Shown here piece by piece: positions 53,351 to 61,239 of a stretch of 64,000 nt of DNA. The notes beneath the pieces are model-generated. The model ran no database searches, was not told the origin of the DNA, and saw nothing but the letters and a program-made list of their open reading frames with translations. Origin of the DNA: Bacteroidota bacterium (GTDB lineage: Bacteria; Bacteroidota; Bacteroidia; Cytophagales; Cyclobacteriaceae); contig JAEYWY010000034.1 in assembly GCA_023428695.1 (NCBI GenBank), positions 238,827 through 302,826 on the forward strand, read 5' to 3'. Position 1 is the stretch's first letter, and each line of letters starts with the position of its first letter. The position numbers and the translations under genes were made by a program.

Positions 53351-53613
53351 CCGGGCTTTTCGGACCTGGCCGGATGGGATTGCGATCAAAGAAGTGCTGG
53401 TGACGATGTCATTATTCGATACACTACATTCCGGTCCAAATAGTGTGTGAGTCCGGGCCGTGCCTTTGTCTATGGTCATTCTTCATTCGTAAGTCGTGCT
53501 GGCCAGTCTCCTTCAATCCCTGCCGCGGGTAACCGCTGGAAATAATGCCTTCGACATTTAATCAAAGGTATCGGGAATATGAATAAATTGTGAGTAAAGG
53601 TAACCGTTTGATT

Positions 53614-54027
53614 ATGGCAGGTTATTCCGGAACGCCACTTGCAAAAAAGCTTGGCTTCAAAGACGATTACGTGATTAAGGTAGTGGGCGCCCCCGATCAT
53701 TACTGGGATTTGTTCAACGACCTTCCGGATATTCAGGTAAAGCCAAACGCAAAGAGTAACGTGGACGTTATTCATGTGTTCAGTACCGAACTCGCCGCTT
53801 TGACAAAGGAGTTACTAAAACTCAAGAAACAAATGAAGGAAGACGGCACGATCTGGGTGTCGTGGCCGAAGAAAGCATCTAAAGTTCCCACAGATATTAC
53901 GGAAGACAAAATTCGGGATTTCGTCCTTAAGAACGGACTCGTTGACATTAAAGTGTGCGCTGTTGATGACGTGTGGAGCGGATTGAAACTGGTGATACCG
54001 GTGAAGGAGAGGAAGGGAGCAAAGTAG
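53614..54027 (+). CDS. DUF3052-type protein
   Basis: A 137-residue cytoplasmic protein beginning MAGYSGTPLAKKLGFKDDY, with ELAALTKELLKLKKQMKEDGTIWVSWPKKASKV, the family's conserved SWPKK region, and VCAVDDVWSGLKLV at the end. This is the DUF3052 pattern; function is not known. ATG 53614 is chosen; a GTG at 53590 is a possible longer start. The lipoprotein gene follows 32 bp downstream. Confidence 0.75.
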   Translation: MAGYSGTPLAKKLGFKDDYVIKVVGAPDHYWDLFNDLPDIQVKPNAKSNVDVIHVFSTELAALTKELLKLKKQMKEDGTIWVSWPKKASKVPTDITEDKIRDFVLKNGLVDIKVCAVDDVWSGLKLVIPVKERKGAK

Positions 54028-54059
54028 CTGAGTAGATTGACGAACCAACCTAAAATAAT

Positions 54060-54542
54060 ATGATCAGAAAAATCTCTCTCGCCACGCTCACTGCAGTCGT
54101 CTTATGCGCGTGTAATTTCAGCGCAGGTACCTACAAGGACCTCGGCACCGGATTGTCGTACAGCTACAATGGTTTCGCTGTCGATGAAGTCTTGCTTGTC
54201 GGGCCGGATAATGAAGTAATGAGTAACAATGAAGTAGATATCAATACAAAGGTTGCCATTGTAGTTCAGGGGTTACAGAATTACGAGTTGGCCGACGGCA
54301 TGGCGCATCCCGGACTCATGCTCAAGTTGACAGACACCTCGGGGAATCCCATTCTCGATGAGGAAGATTTGTTTGCAGACAGCGAGGGTTATCCCGCCGA
54401 AGACGCATCTGTGTTGAGGGGATCTGTTACTGTTGGCAACCCAATGGAATCAGGAGAGACCTATCATTTACAAATTCGTGTCTGGGATAAACAGAAACCA
54501 GAGAGTGTGTTGACAGCGGACGTGGATTTGGTTGTGAAATGA
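54060..54542 (+). CDS. Small lipoprotein
   Basis: A 160-residue lipoprotein: signal MIRKISLATLTAVVLCAC (lipobox LCAC, Cys 18), then a beta-rich body with GTGLSYSYNGFAVDEVLLVGPD and DTSGNPILDEEDLF. A fibronectin- or immunoglobulin-like fold is likely from the strand pattern. No family recognised. Same strand as the DUF3052 gene, and may be co-transcribed. Confidence 0.65.
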   Translation: MIRKISLATLTAVVLCACNFSAGTYKDLGTGLSYSYNGFAVDEVLLVGPDNEVMSNNEVDINTKVAIVVQGLQNYELADGMAHPGLMLKLTDTSGNPILDEEDLFADSEGYPAEDASVLRGSVTVGNPMESGETYHLQIRVWDKQKPESVLTADVDLVVK

Positions 54543-54586
54543 CCAAATCCTGAGCGCGGACATATCGTTATTATTTATCGATCGCG

Positions 54587-54780
54587 TGCATCCTGAGCCC
54601 GGCCTTGCGGGCGAGGCAACAGCGAGGGAAGGATCAGGCGAAGCGTGATCGTTATCGAGGAACGTTTTCATGGGAAGTCACTCCAACCTTGCAGCCGCAC
54701 AAGAAGACAAGTAGTGCAAGTGGCATGCTCACCCGGGTCCTTCGCTCACTGCCGGGCCAGCGCACATGCCGTACTCAGGA
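54587..54780. repeat. 195-bp repeat unit, copy 1
   Basis: Begins TGCATCCTGAGCCCGGCC and ends GCCGTACTCAGGA. About 93-95% identical to the copy at 54813-55007. The ends are inverted: TCCTGAGC on the left against TACTCAGGA on the right (one mismatch). An inner inverted pair (CAGCGAG.GAAGGA near the left, TCCTTCGCTCACTG near the right) would allow the unit to fold on itself. Confidence 0.8.
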
Positions 54781-54812
54781 CAGCGCCTTGTCAATAATAA
54801 GAATTTGTCTCC

Positions 54813-55007
54813 TGCATCCTGAGCCCGGCCTTGCGGGCGAGGCAGCAGCGAGCGAAGGATCAGGCGAAGCGTGATCGTTATCGAGGAACGTTTTCATGGG
54901 AAGTCACTCCAACCTTGCAGCCGCACAAGAACTACACGCACTGCAAGTGGCATGCTCACCCGGGTCCTTCGCTCACTGCCGGGCCAGCGCACATGCCGTG
55001 CTCAGGA
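54813..55007. repeat. 195-bp repeat unit, copy 2
   Basis: Same unit as copy 1, with perfect inverted ends TCCTGAGC and GCTCAGGA and inner pair CAGCGAGCGAAGGA against TCCTTCGCTCACTG. It ends 40 bp before the GIY-YIG gene. A partial TCCTGAGCGCGG also occurs at about 54548. The 504-bp stretch 54543-55046 otherwise has no gene; frames through it are generated by the repeat. Confidence 0.8.
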
Positions 55008-55046
55008 ACCGGATGTTTTTTTTTATATTTACTAAAACCGTTGTGT

Positions 55047-55349
55047 ATGACAAACCATGTAGCCTGGGTGTACATCCTTAGTACACGCACAAGATCCGTT
55101 CTGTACACAGGATCAACAACAGACCTCCCTGCACGAACATGGGAGCATGTTACCAAACAAAATCCATCATCATTCACAGCACGATACAAAGTCAATCGCC
55201 TCGTTTATTACCAGGGATTCCTTTCAGTAGACGAAGCCAGAGCAGCGGAGAAATACATCAAAGGGAAGAATCGTGCCTGGAAGATTACTCTTATCACAAA
55301 GCACAATCCAAAATGGCTTGACTTGCGCGACGAATTGAAAAGTCTGTGA
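55047..55349 (+). CDS. Small GIY-YIG nuclease
   Basis: A 100-residue GIY-YIG protein of the YhbQ/UvrC-like solo type: WVYILST then SVLYTGST are the GIY and YIG motifs, Arg in ARTWEH and Glu in AAEKYIKGK are catalytic positions, and ITLITKHNPKWLDL ends the domain. The family contains structure-specific nucleases; some solo members belong to mobile or repeat-linked loci. The ATG at 55047 is used; a longer frame runs backward through the repeats but lacks meaning. Overlaps the next small frame by 4 bp. Confidence 0.85.
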   Translation: MTNHVAWVYILSTRTRSVLYTGSTTDLPARTWEHVTKQNPSSFTARYKVNRLVYYQGFLSVDEARAAEKYIKGKNRAWKITLITKHNPKWLDLRDELKSL

Positions 55350-55624
55350 ACTATTGGACACTAAGCGCTCGCATGTCTTGCATTGCAAAATCGCTCACGT
55401 CACCATATGTCCTTGGCCGCGAAGTGACTAATGGCCCGGAGGGATACACTATTGAATTCATCGGCTATGGCGGAATGGTTATGCAAAAGACAATCGGAAC
55501 ATCCGCCAAATATAAACTCGCCTCTAACGATCCGTACATTCGCTGCCGCGTAACCTATCGTTTCCGAAACAGTCAGGGCAAACTCGTAGAACATTATGCA
55601 TGGACCCAACCTGTGTGGAAGTAG
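55346..55624 (+). pseudogene. Fragment resembling a C-terminal beta domain
   Basis: A 92-residue frame beginning GTG or ATG 55373. The sequence from LTSPYVLGREV to HYAWTQPVWK looks like the C-terminal immunoglobulin-like domain that ends some secreted PHP-domain proteins (GYTIEFIG, TSAKYKL, YIRCRVTY, AWTQPV). The N-terminal catalytic part is absent. It probably was cut off by an insertion or deletion next to the GIY-YIG/repeat locus. It might also be a free small protein. Identification by eye only. Confidence 0.4.
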
Positions 55625-55633
55625 CTTCTGGCT

Positions 55634-55665
55634 ACTGGCAGCTGGTTTCTGGCTGGATTCGATTC
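55634..55665. repeat. Short dispersed intergenic repeat, copy 2
   Basis: ACTGGCAGCTGGTTTCTGGC then TGGATTCGATTC, the second copy of the stretch after dnaE2 at 51201-51235. The region on to 55894 also holds a CGCTAAGTCGGGAAGTCGC-type stretch common in degenerate intergenic DNA and TTTCACCTTTTCAGACTTTC runs. No gene is seen there. Confidence 0.5.
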
Positions 55666-55894
55666 TCTTTTGATTTTCAAATTTTAACTAAGGTCGCCTC
55701 GTTGGAATGGCTTCGTTTCAGTTTCGAGCTGCGAGCTTCAGGCTGCAAGTTTGTGTGGTTGTAATCTGAACGGTCACGATCCTGCATATGGGAGGTCTTT
55801 TCGCACCGCTAAGTCGGGAAGTCGCAAAGAAGCGCAAAGAATTTGTTCGATAAATGTTATTCAAGGGCACTTTCATCTTTTGACTTTCACCTTT

Positions 55895-56710
55895 TCAGAC
55901 TTTCAACTCCCGAACCATTTGCCCAAAGTATACCCAATCAAACCCCGTTTCAATTCTGTTATGTCGCAGTGCAGGAATCTGTGTAGTGATAACCACCCGC
56001 GTGCCCTTTACATCTGTATAGTGATGCTGTGGAAGTTTTAACTTGATCGCTTTGGCCTGTTTGAATTTCACACCTTCAAAGTATTCTGAAAATGATTGCT
56101 TGAGTCTGTTAATGTTTTTCATACCGTACATCAGAACAACCTCCGGCGTATGCTGGTGCAGTTGATTGAGTATCGTGCTGACACGTTGTTCGTAGAGTGC
56201 TTCTTCATATTGTGCCCGCGTTCTAAGGAATTCAAATCCCGGAAGTCCGAGCCAGCTGTAATACCACGCATGGTTATGCGGACAGGGCAGGGGATATAAC
56301 CGGATTAACGCCTCGCGTTTTGCTTCGGGCGATACAAATTCAGATTGTTGATACGCGAGTTGATCTTTTTTGGGACTGCTTTCAAAACCGGATTCAAAAT
56401 CAGTGAGGTTTCTCCAGATGGTATTTGGTGTGGCGTCGGCGCCAAAGCGATAGTCAAAAACGTTGTTGTACAGGTCGGCCTTCGTTCCTTCACCGTGATA
56501 CGTAACATTTTTGTACAAGCTCCTGATGTCGCATAACGTTGTGCCGGCATCGGGATGATTTGCTTTGAACCAGTTCACCTTGTCGGCAACCTCTTCGGGG
56601 AAGTCACCGCCACCTTCTTCGTGTGAAATAAACCAATAGCGGGCCTCCCAGGAGCCGTATCCAAAGAAGTGTTTCATCCAGTGCCGCAAGGGTTGATCCT
56701 GAATCAACAT
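55895..56710 (-). CDS. Hypothetical protein, possible uracil-DNA-glycosylase-like fold
   Basis: A 271-residue cytoplasmic protein. RYWFISHEEGGGDFPEEV resembles the first loop of the UDG superfamily in shape (strand, then Glu/Gly-rich turn), and EVVLMYGMKN looks like a later strand; neither is an exact signature. SPEAKREALIRLYPLPCPHNHAWYY is a notable conserved-looking stretch. Start at 56710 is chosen over 56836, whose extra residues are low-complexity basic. Divergent from the phosphotransferase gene. Function not known. Confidence 0.6.
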   Translation of the reverse strand: MLIQDQPLRHWMKHFFGYGSWEARYWFISHEEGGGDFPEEVADKVNWFKANHPDAGTTLCDIRSLYKNVTYHGEGTKADLYNNVFDYRFGADATPNTIWRNLTDFESGFESSPKKDQLAYQQSEFVSPEAKREALIRLYPLPCPHNHAWYYSWLGLPGFEFLRTRAQYEEALYEQRVSTILNQLHQHTPEVVLMYGMKNINRLKQSFSEYFEGVKFKQAKAIKLKLPQHHYTDVKGTRVVITTQIPALRHNRIETGFDWVYFGQMVRELKV

Positions 56711-56881
56711 ACGTGCATCAAGTCGTCTCAGGCGTGGCCGCGGGTGATGATCAGCGACCCTCCTGGCATGTTTTCCGGATAATATACAAAACATCGAAAC
56801 AATGCGACGTTGCGTCGGCGGTTCTTTGGGGGGCAAACGGATTTTCCGGGGAAATTTCTCATATTGATCCGGTTTAAAAAG

Positions 56882-57847
56882 ATGAGCAAAGGTCCTTTCC
56901 CTGTAGAATACTCGGTCGCCTCTTCGGCGGCGCTACAACAGCACCTGACATTTACGTATGAGCTACCGTCGGGTTCGAAGGTATCGTTTCTCTATCAGGG
57001 CTTGCACGATACCTATCTCATCAGCAACGGTTCGATTCACCTGATCTTACGGATCTACAGGAAAGACTGGAAATCGCTTAAACACATCAAAGCCGAGCTC
57101 GATGTCTTACTCGACCTCAAACAACGGGGCGTCGACGTGTCGGTGCCGTACAAAGACCGGGAAGGCGGCTACGTTCAGGAGTTGCACCTTCCTGAAGGAA
57201 TACGGTACGCAGTAGTGTTTATGTACGCACCTGGTGTGAGACTCCACCAGCTTAATACGGAGACCGCCAGACTATTCGGCCGCAAGCTAGCCGCACTGCA
57301 CCAGGTTACCGATGGCATGACGCATGAGGGTTTGCAACGGGGTTACTACCTGGAAAATGTCTTCGATAGTACGATGGACAGCTTGTCCGTTGTGGTGCCT
57401 GACCGTCGGATCATTGAATCGCTTCGGTTGATGTATCTTAAAATGGACGAAGTACTCAGCGGTTATGAGACGGATCAATTGCGCACCGGAATTTGCCATG
57501 GCGATGCACATTTTGAGAATGCACACTTCAAGGTGGACTCGGGTCGCGTAACGTTTTACGATTTTGATTTCTGTGGCAATGGATACCTGTTGTACGACAT
57601 CGGTAGCTTCTGTCATTATGAGCGACGCAACGAGGCCAACGTCAATGCCTTCCTTACCGGTTACGATGAGGTGATTACACTGAGCGCAACTGAGCGCAAA
57701 CTCATTCCGTTCTTTACAACCCTTATGCGCATCTTTCATCTCGGTACGCGCGTCCGCAATGCTGATGGACAAAAAAATCCGCTATGGCCAAAGGCGGAAG
57801 TTGAAGCGAGATTGCGTGAGATTGAGCAGGAGGTGGGTGGGCTTTAG
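56882..57847 (+). CDS. Aminoglycoside-phosphotransferase/RdoA-type kinase
   Basis: A 321-residue kinase-fold protein: LILRIYRKDWKSLKHIKAEL contains the Lys-like and Glu region, CHGDAHFENAHF (about 204-215) is the Brenner motif with catalytic Asp, and VTFYDFDFCGNGYLLYDIGSF gives the DFD metal-binding site. Related to stress kinases such as SrkA/RdoA and small-molecule phosphotransferases. ATG 56882 is the start; earlier codons are not supported. No antibiotic-resistance role should be assumed. Confidence 0.85.
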   Translation: MSKGPFPVEYSVASSAALQQHLTFTYELPSGSKVSFLYQGLHDTYLISNGSIHLILRIYRKDWKSLKHIKAELDVLLDLKQRGVDVSVPYKDREGGYVQELHLPEGIRYAVVFMYAPGVRLHQLNTETARLFGRKLAALHQVTDGMTHEGLQRGYYLENVFDSTMDSLSVVVPDRRIIESLRLMYLKMDEVLSGYETDQLRTGICHGDAHFENAHFKVDSGRVTFYDFDFCGNGYLLYDIGSFCHYERRNEANVNAFLTGYDEVITLSATERKLIPFFTTLMRIFHLGTRVRNADGQKNPLWPKAEVEARLREIEQEVGGL

Positions 57848-58002
57848 GTAGGAACACAAGATGGAAGGGAACATCGCTGCGAAGGATCCCGGTAACTGGT
57901 GACGTGCGCGATCCGATCACCGAGGTCCTTTGCAGCAGTCTTGCACAGTGTTAATGTTACCGCATCTTGAGGGCACTTGCGATGACTCGGATGGGGCGGA
58001 CA

Positions 58003-58058
58003 ATTGCTCAGGAACACATTGTTAAGGTGAAAGGGTCAGGCTATTGCTCAGCAACACA
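58003..58058. repeat. Short direct repeat upstream of the OmpA gene
   Basis: ATTGCTCAGGAACACA (58003-58018) recurs as ATTGCTCAGCAACACA (58043-58058), 40 bp apart, one mismatch. It lies in the 271-bp gap before the OmpA/PD40 gene, 60 bp before the start. Either a binding site pair or chance. Confidence 0.4.
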
Positions 58059-58118
58059 GTTTTTTGTTTTTCATTTTTTTCCGATCTTGCTCTATCCCCT
58101 TAACCAACATTTATTCCC

Positions 58119-60785
58119 ATGGTGAATCGTGTGCTCTTCACAATCTCGTTCGTCTTCACCATCGCGTGTACTTTTGCCCAGAACCAGGTGACTTTCGTCG
58201 ATGAGTTCAAATCAAACAAAAACAACTGGCTGATTTGCGACAACAATGCACTCACAGCAGCGATCACGCCAAAGGGCTACACGCTCACTAACAAGAGCGA
58301 CGTAGAACAAAACGCATTTCACGACTTACCGATAAACACAACCGCCGACTTCACCGTCGAAGCGACTCTCACGCGGGATTTCAGCAAGGAAACGTATGGC
58401 TATGGAATTATGTTCGGCGGCAGCGGGCCGGGTCACATCTATGAGTTCCTTATCGAGTCGTCAGGGTACTATACGCTATTCAAATTCGAGGATTACAAAT
58501 ACGTGGAGATGACAACGTGGACTGAAGTTCCCGGTGTTGCGCCGATTGGAAGTCCGAACACGATAAAGGTAGAACACCGAAGCGGAACGCTGCATCTGTT
58601 CATTAACGGCACCGAAGTCGGGCAGTACGCAAATTTCAAAGCGATGGGCTCACTCCACGGACTCGTTACGGGTCGGCAAAGCGGCATCACGGCGCATAGA
58701 CTGGCCGTAACATATTCGCCGGTTGCGAGACCCGTTGTTAAACTCGACACGACCGCATTGCCGCATCACTTTATCCTGCGGGAGGAGTTCAACAACAACT
58801 ACATGCAGTGGGACATGCATAAGGGGCATTCCGAAGTGAAGAACGGCCATTATGAGTTGTCAAATCCGCGGGAGAGCTACCTGTTCTGGGAGGACTATGC
58901 CATGTTCAAAGTACACGACTTCACCGTTGAGACCGAAATGCGGTTGATAAACGGCGATCATACGAGCCCCTATGGAGTGCTGCTGGGCATTAAAGGATGG
59001 TCCGGCGACTACCTTTTCTTCGCGGTGACCGCCAACGGTTTCTTCAGGCTCACGCGTGTCGTAAACTGGGAAGAGGAAACGCTCGTCTCGTGGACGTTCA
59101 ACCCCGCAATCAAAAGCAGCGGCGCCAATGTGTTGACCGTCAGCCGACGTAATAAATCGCTATACTTCTACGTCAACGGTAGGCAGGTGCTCAAGCATGC
59201 TGACGTAAAACTCTCCGGCAACGGCGTCGGGTGGATACTCACAAATGACGTTCGACGAGTTCACGTCAACTATATCCATATACGTCAGCCGCTCCATGCA
59301 GTAACGAATGTTGCAGAGATGACCGTTTCGGATCGTCAGCGACTCACAGCTAATGTAAATTCAACCGCTGAAGAGTTTGGTCCGGTGATCAGTCCCGACG
59401 GCACCAGGCTGTATTTTACCCGTGACGATAACCCCGGAATTCAGGGGCTACAGAAAGACGACATCTGGTATTCAAGATTCGAAAACAACCAATGGGGACC
59501 CGCCGTAAAAATGCCCGCACCATTGAATAACAATGGTAACTGCGCAGTCGTTTCCGTGAGTGCAGATAACCAGACGTTGTTGCTGCGCGGCGACTACGAT
59601 GATGACACGAAAACAGTCAGGGAATCGCTTTACATTTCGCACCGCCGCAACGCGGCATGGGAAAAACCGATGAAGTTGGTCATCAAGGGATTCAAAAACA
59701 AGGACAACGACGAAGACTTCTGCCTGTCGAATGACAAGACGATTTTGATTTCGTCTATCGAAAATAATACATCCCTCGGTGAACGCGATCTTTATGTGTC
59801 ATTCCTTCAGCCGGATAACACGTGGTCGGAGCCGGCAAACCTCGGCCGCGTGGTGAACACAACATCGAATGAGTTTGCGCCGTTCCTGGCCGCTGACAAC
59901 GCAACGCTTTACTATTCTTCCTTTGGGTTTCCTTCCTATGGCAAGGCCGACATATACGTAACGCGACGCCTGGACGACACGTGGAAGAACTGGTCACCGC
60001 CGCAGAATCTTGGTCCGGTTGTCAATACCGACCTGAACGACCTGGGATTCACGCTTGCTGCAAGCGGGACCGAGGCATACCTCAGTTCGGAACAGAACAC
60101 CGTCGGCAAAGCCGATATCTTTAAAGTGAAACTCCCGCCGCCATTGCAGCCTGAACCTGTTGTGTTGATCTATGGGACTGTCTATGATTCAGGAACAGAC
60201 AAGCCGATTGGTGCCGATATCGTCTATGAGGATTTGACCGCCGATGAAGGGCGGGGGCGAACCCAATCCGATCCTGCAACCGGTGAATACAAGATCATTC
60301 TTCCATACGGTGAGCATTATGGCTTGAATGCCAGCCATGAAGGTTATCTGCCAGCCAGTGGAAACGTTGATATCGTTGAAGAGAAACCTTACCAGGAGAT
60401 CCGAATGGATTTTCATCTCATGCCACTGCGTGCGGGTCAGAACATTGTGCTGAATAATTTGTTCTTTGTTGCAGGCAGTGCGGAGATCGTGATGAAGTCG
60501 TATGCAGAGCTGCGCAAGATGGTAGCGATTGTTAAACAGTATCCGAACATGAAGTTCACGATCGCAGGTCATACCGATGACGGCAATGGCGAGAACCCGC
60601 GTTATTTGCAAAAGTTGTCCGAACGTCGCGCGGAAGCGGTAAAAAACTACTTTGTCACGCATGGCATACACGCCGATCGAATTACTACCGTTGGCTATGG
60701 CAAAGACAAACCCGTTGCACCTAACGACAGCAATGAAAACCGTAAGCTCAACAGGCGAGTCGAATTTATTGTGGATTCGCTATGA
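58119..60785 (+). CDS. OmpA-family protein with PD40 and concanavalin-like domains
   Basis: An 888-residue exported protein. Signal peptide (ending TFAQN), two concanavalin-like domains (about 25-205 and 218-395), a TolB-like PD40 propeller (about 415-680; FGPVISPDGTRLYFTRDD), a carboxypeptidase-regulatory-like beta domain (about 685-765, GTVYDSGTDKPIGA), and a C-terminal OmpA peptidoglycan-binding domain (about 775-888; IAGHTDDGNGENPRYL ... LSERRAEAVKNYF, GKDKPVAPNDSNENR). Probably a periplasmic or outer-membrane scaffold linking wall and a surface system. Overlaps the next gene by 4 bp. Confidence 0.88.
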   Translation: MVNRVLFTISFVFTIACTFAQNQVTFVDEFKSNKNNWLICDNNALTAAITPKGYTLTNKSDVEQNAFHDLPINTTADFTVEATLTRDFSKETYGYGIMFGGSGPGHIYEFLIESSGYYTLFKFEDYKYVEMTTWTEVPGVAPIGSPNTIKVEHRSGTLHLFINGTEVGQYANFKAMGSLHGLVTGRQSGITAHRLAVTYSPVARPVVKLDTTALPHHFILREEFNNNYMQWDMHKGHSEVKNGHYELSNPRESYLFWEDYAMFKVHDFTVETEMRLINGDHTSPYGVLLGIKGWSGDYLFFAVTANGFFRLTRVVNWEEETLVSWTFNPAIKSSGANVLTVSRRNKSLYFYVNGRQVLKHADVKLSGNGVGWILTNDVRRVHVNYIHIRQPLHAVTNVAEMTVSDRQRLTANVNSTAEEFGPVISPDGTRLYFTRDDNPGIQGLQKDDIWYSRFENNQWGPAVKMPAPLNNNGNCAVVSVSADNQTLLLRGDYDDDTKTVRESLYISHRRNAAWEKPMKLVIKGFKNKDNDEDFCLSNDKTILISSIENNTSLGERDLYVSFLQPDNTWSEPANLGRVVNTTSNEFAPFLAADNATLYYSSFGFPSYGKADIYVTRRLDDTWKNWSPPQNLGPVVNTDLNDLGFTLAASGTEAYLSSEQNTVGKADIFKVKLPPPLQPEPVVLIYGTVYDSGTDKPIGADIVYEDLTADEGRGRTQSDPATGEYKIILPYGEHYGLNASHEGYLPASGNVDIVEEKPYQEIRMDFHLMPLRAGQNIVLNNLFFVAGSAEIVMKSYAELRKMVAIVKQYPNMKFTIAGHTDDGNGENPRYLQKLSERRAEAVKNYFVTHGIHADRITTVGYGKDKPVAPNDSNENRKLNRRVEFIVDSL

Positions 60786-61117
60786 GACGGCCACTGGCCA
60801 TAACGATCCTGGGCTGGCTGTTTATTATCACGGGCGCGGTGGGAATTGTACGGCGTATTGGCGATTTCGATGCAGATGATCCGTTGTTCGGCAATGATGC
60901 AGTCTGGGTTATGATTGTCGGACTACTCGCTGCAGTGGGAGGTGTGTTTATCCTCCGGGGCGTGGCCCTGGGTCGCTGGTTGTTGATTGGGTGGATGGTG
61001 TATCACGTGATTCTGAGTACTGCTCACACGACAACCGAATTGATCATTCATACCGTATTCCTGGTGATATTGATCGTGGTTTTGTTCAATCGAAACGTGT
61101 CGTGGTATTTCAGATGA
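60782..61117 (+). CDS. Small integral membrane protein
   Basis: A 111-residue product with about four hydrophobic segments (about residues 7-24, 41-60, 65-83 and 91-108). Its ATG overlaps the stop of the OmpA/PD40 gene by 4 bp, so the two are co-translated. No family recognised. An inner-membrane partner for the OmpA-type protein is possible but only by position. Confidence 0.7.
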   Translation: MRRPLAITILGWLFIITGAVGIVRRIGDFDADDPLFGNDAVWVMIVGLLAAVGGVFILRGVALGRWLLIGWMVYHVILSTAHTTTELIIHTVFLVILIVVLFNRNVSWYFR

Positions 61118-61239
61118 TTGCCCTGGTGGGAGGGACCGGGTGTTTTGCCCCCGGGCCGTGTTGTTAAAATTTCATACTTTTTCTGCAACCTTTCCTCTGG
61201 TCCGGAGTCTTCTCTGTAATCCGGACAAACCCTCTTGTT

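Noticed and set aside
54605..55046. Frames that run through the 195-bp repeats, including a long one in frame with the GIY-YIG gene
   Set aside because: The same residues (MRARQQR) appear twice because the DNA is repeated; the nuclease domain starts at 55047.
56882..57847. Phosphotransferase as an antibiotic-resistance gene
   Set aside because: The kinase motifs are general to the superfamily and the context shows no resistance genes.
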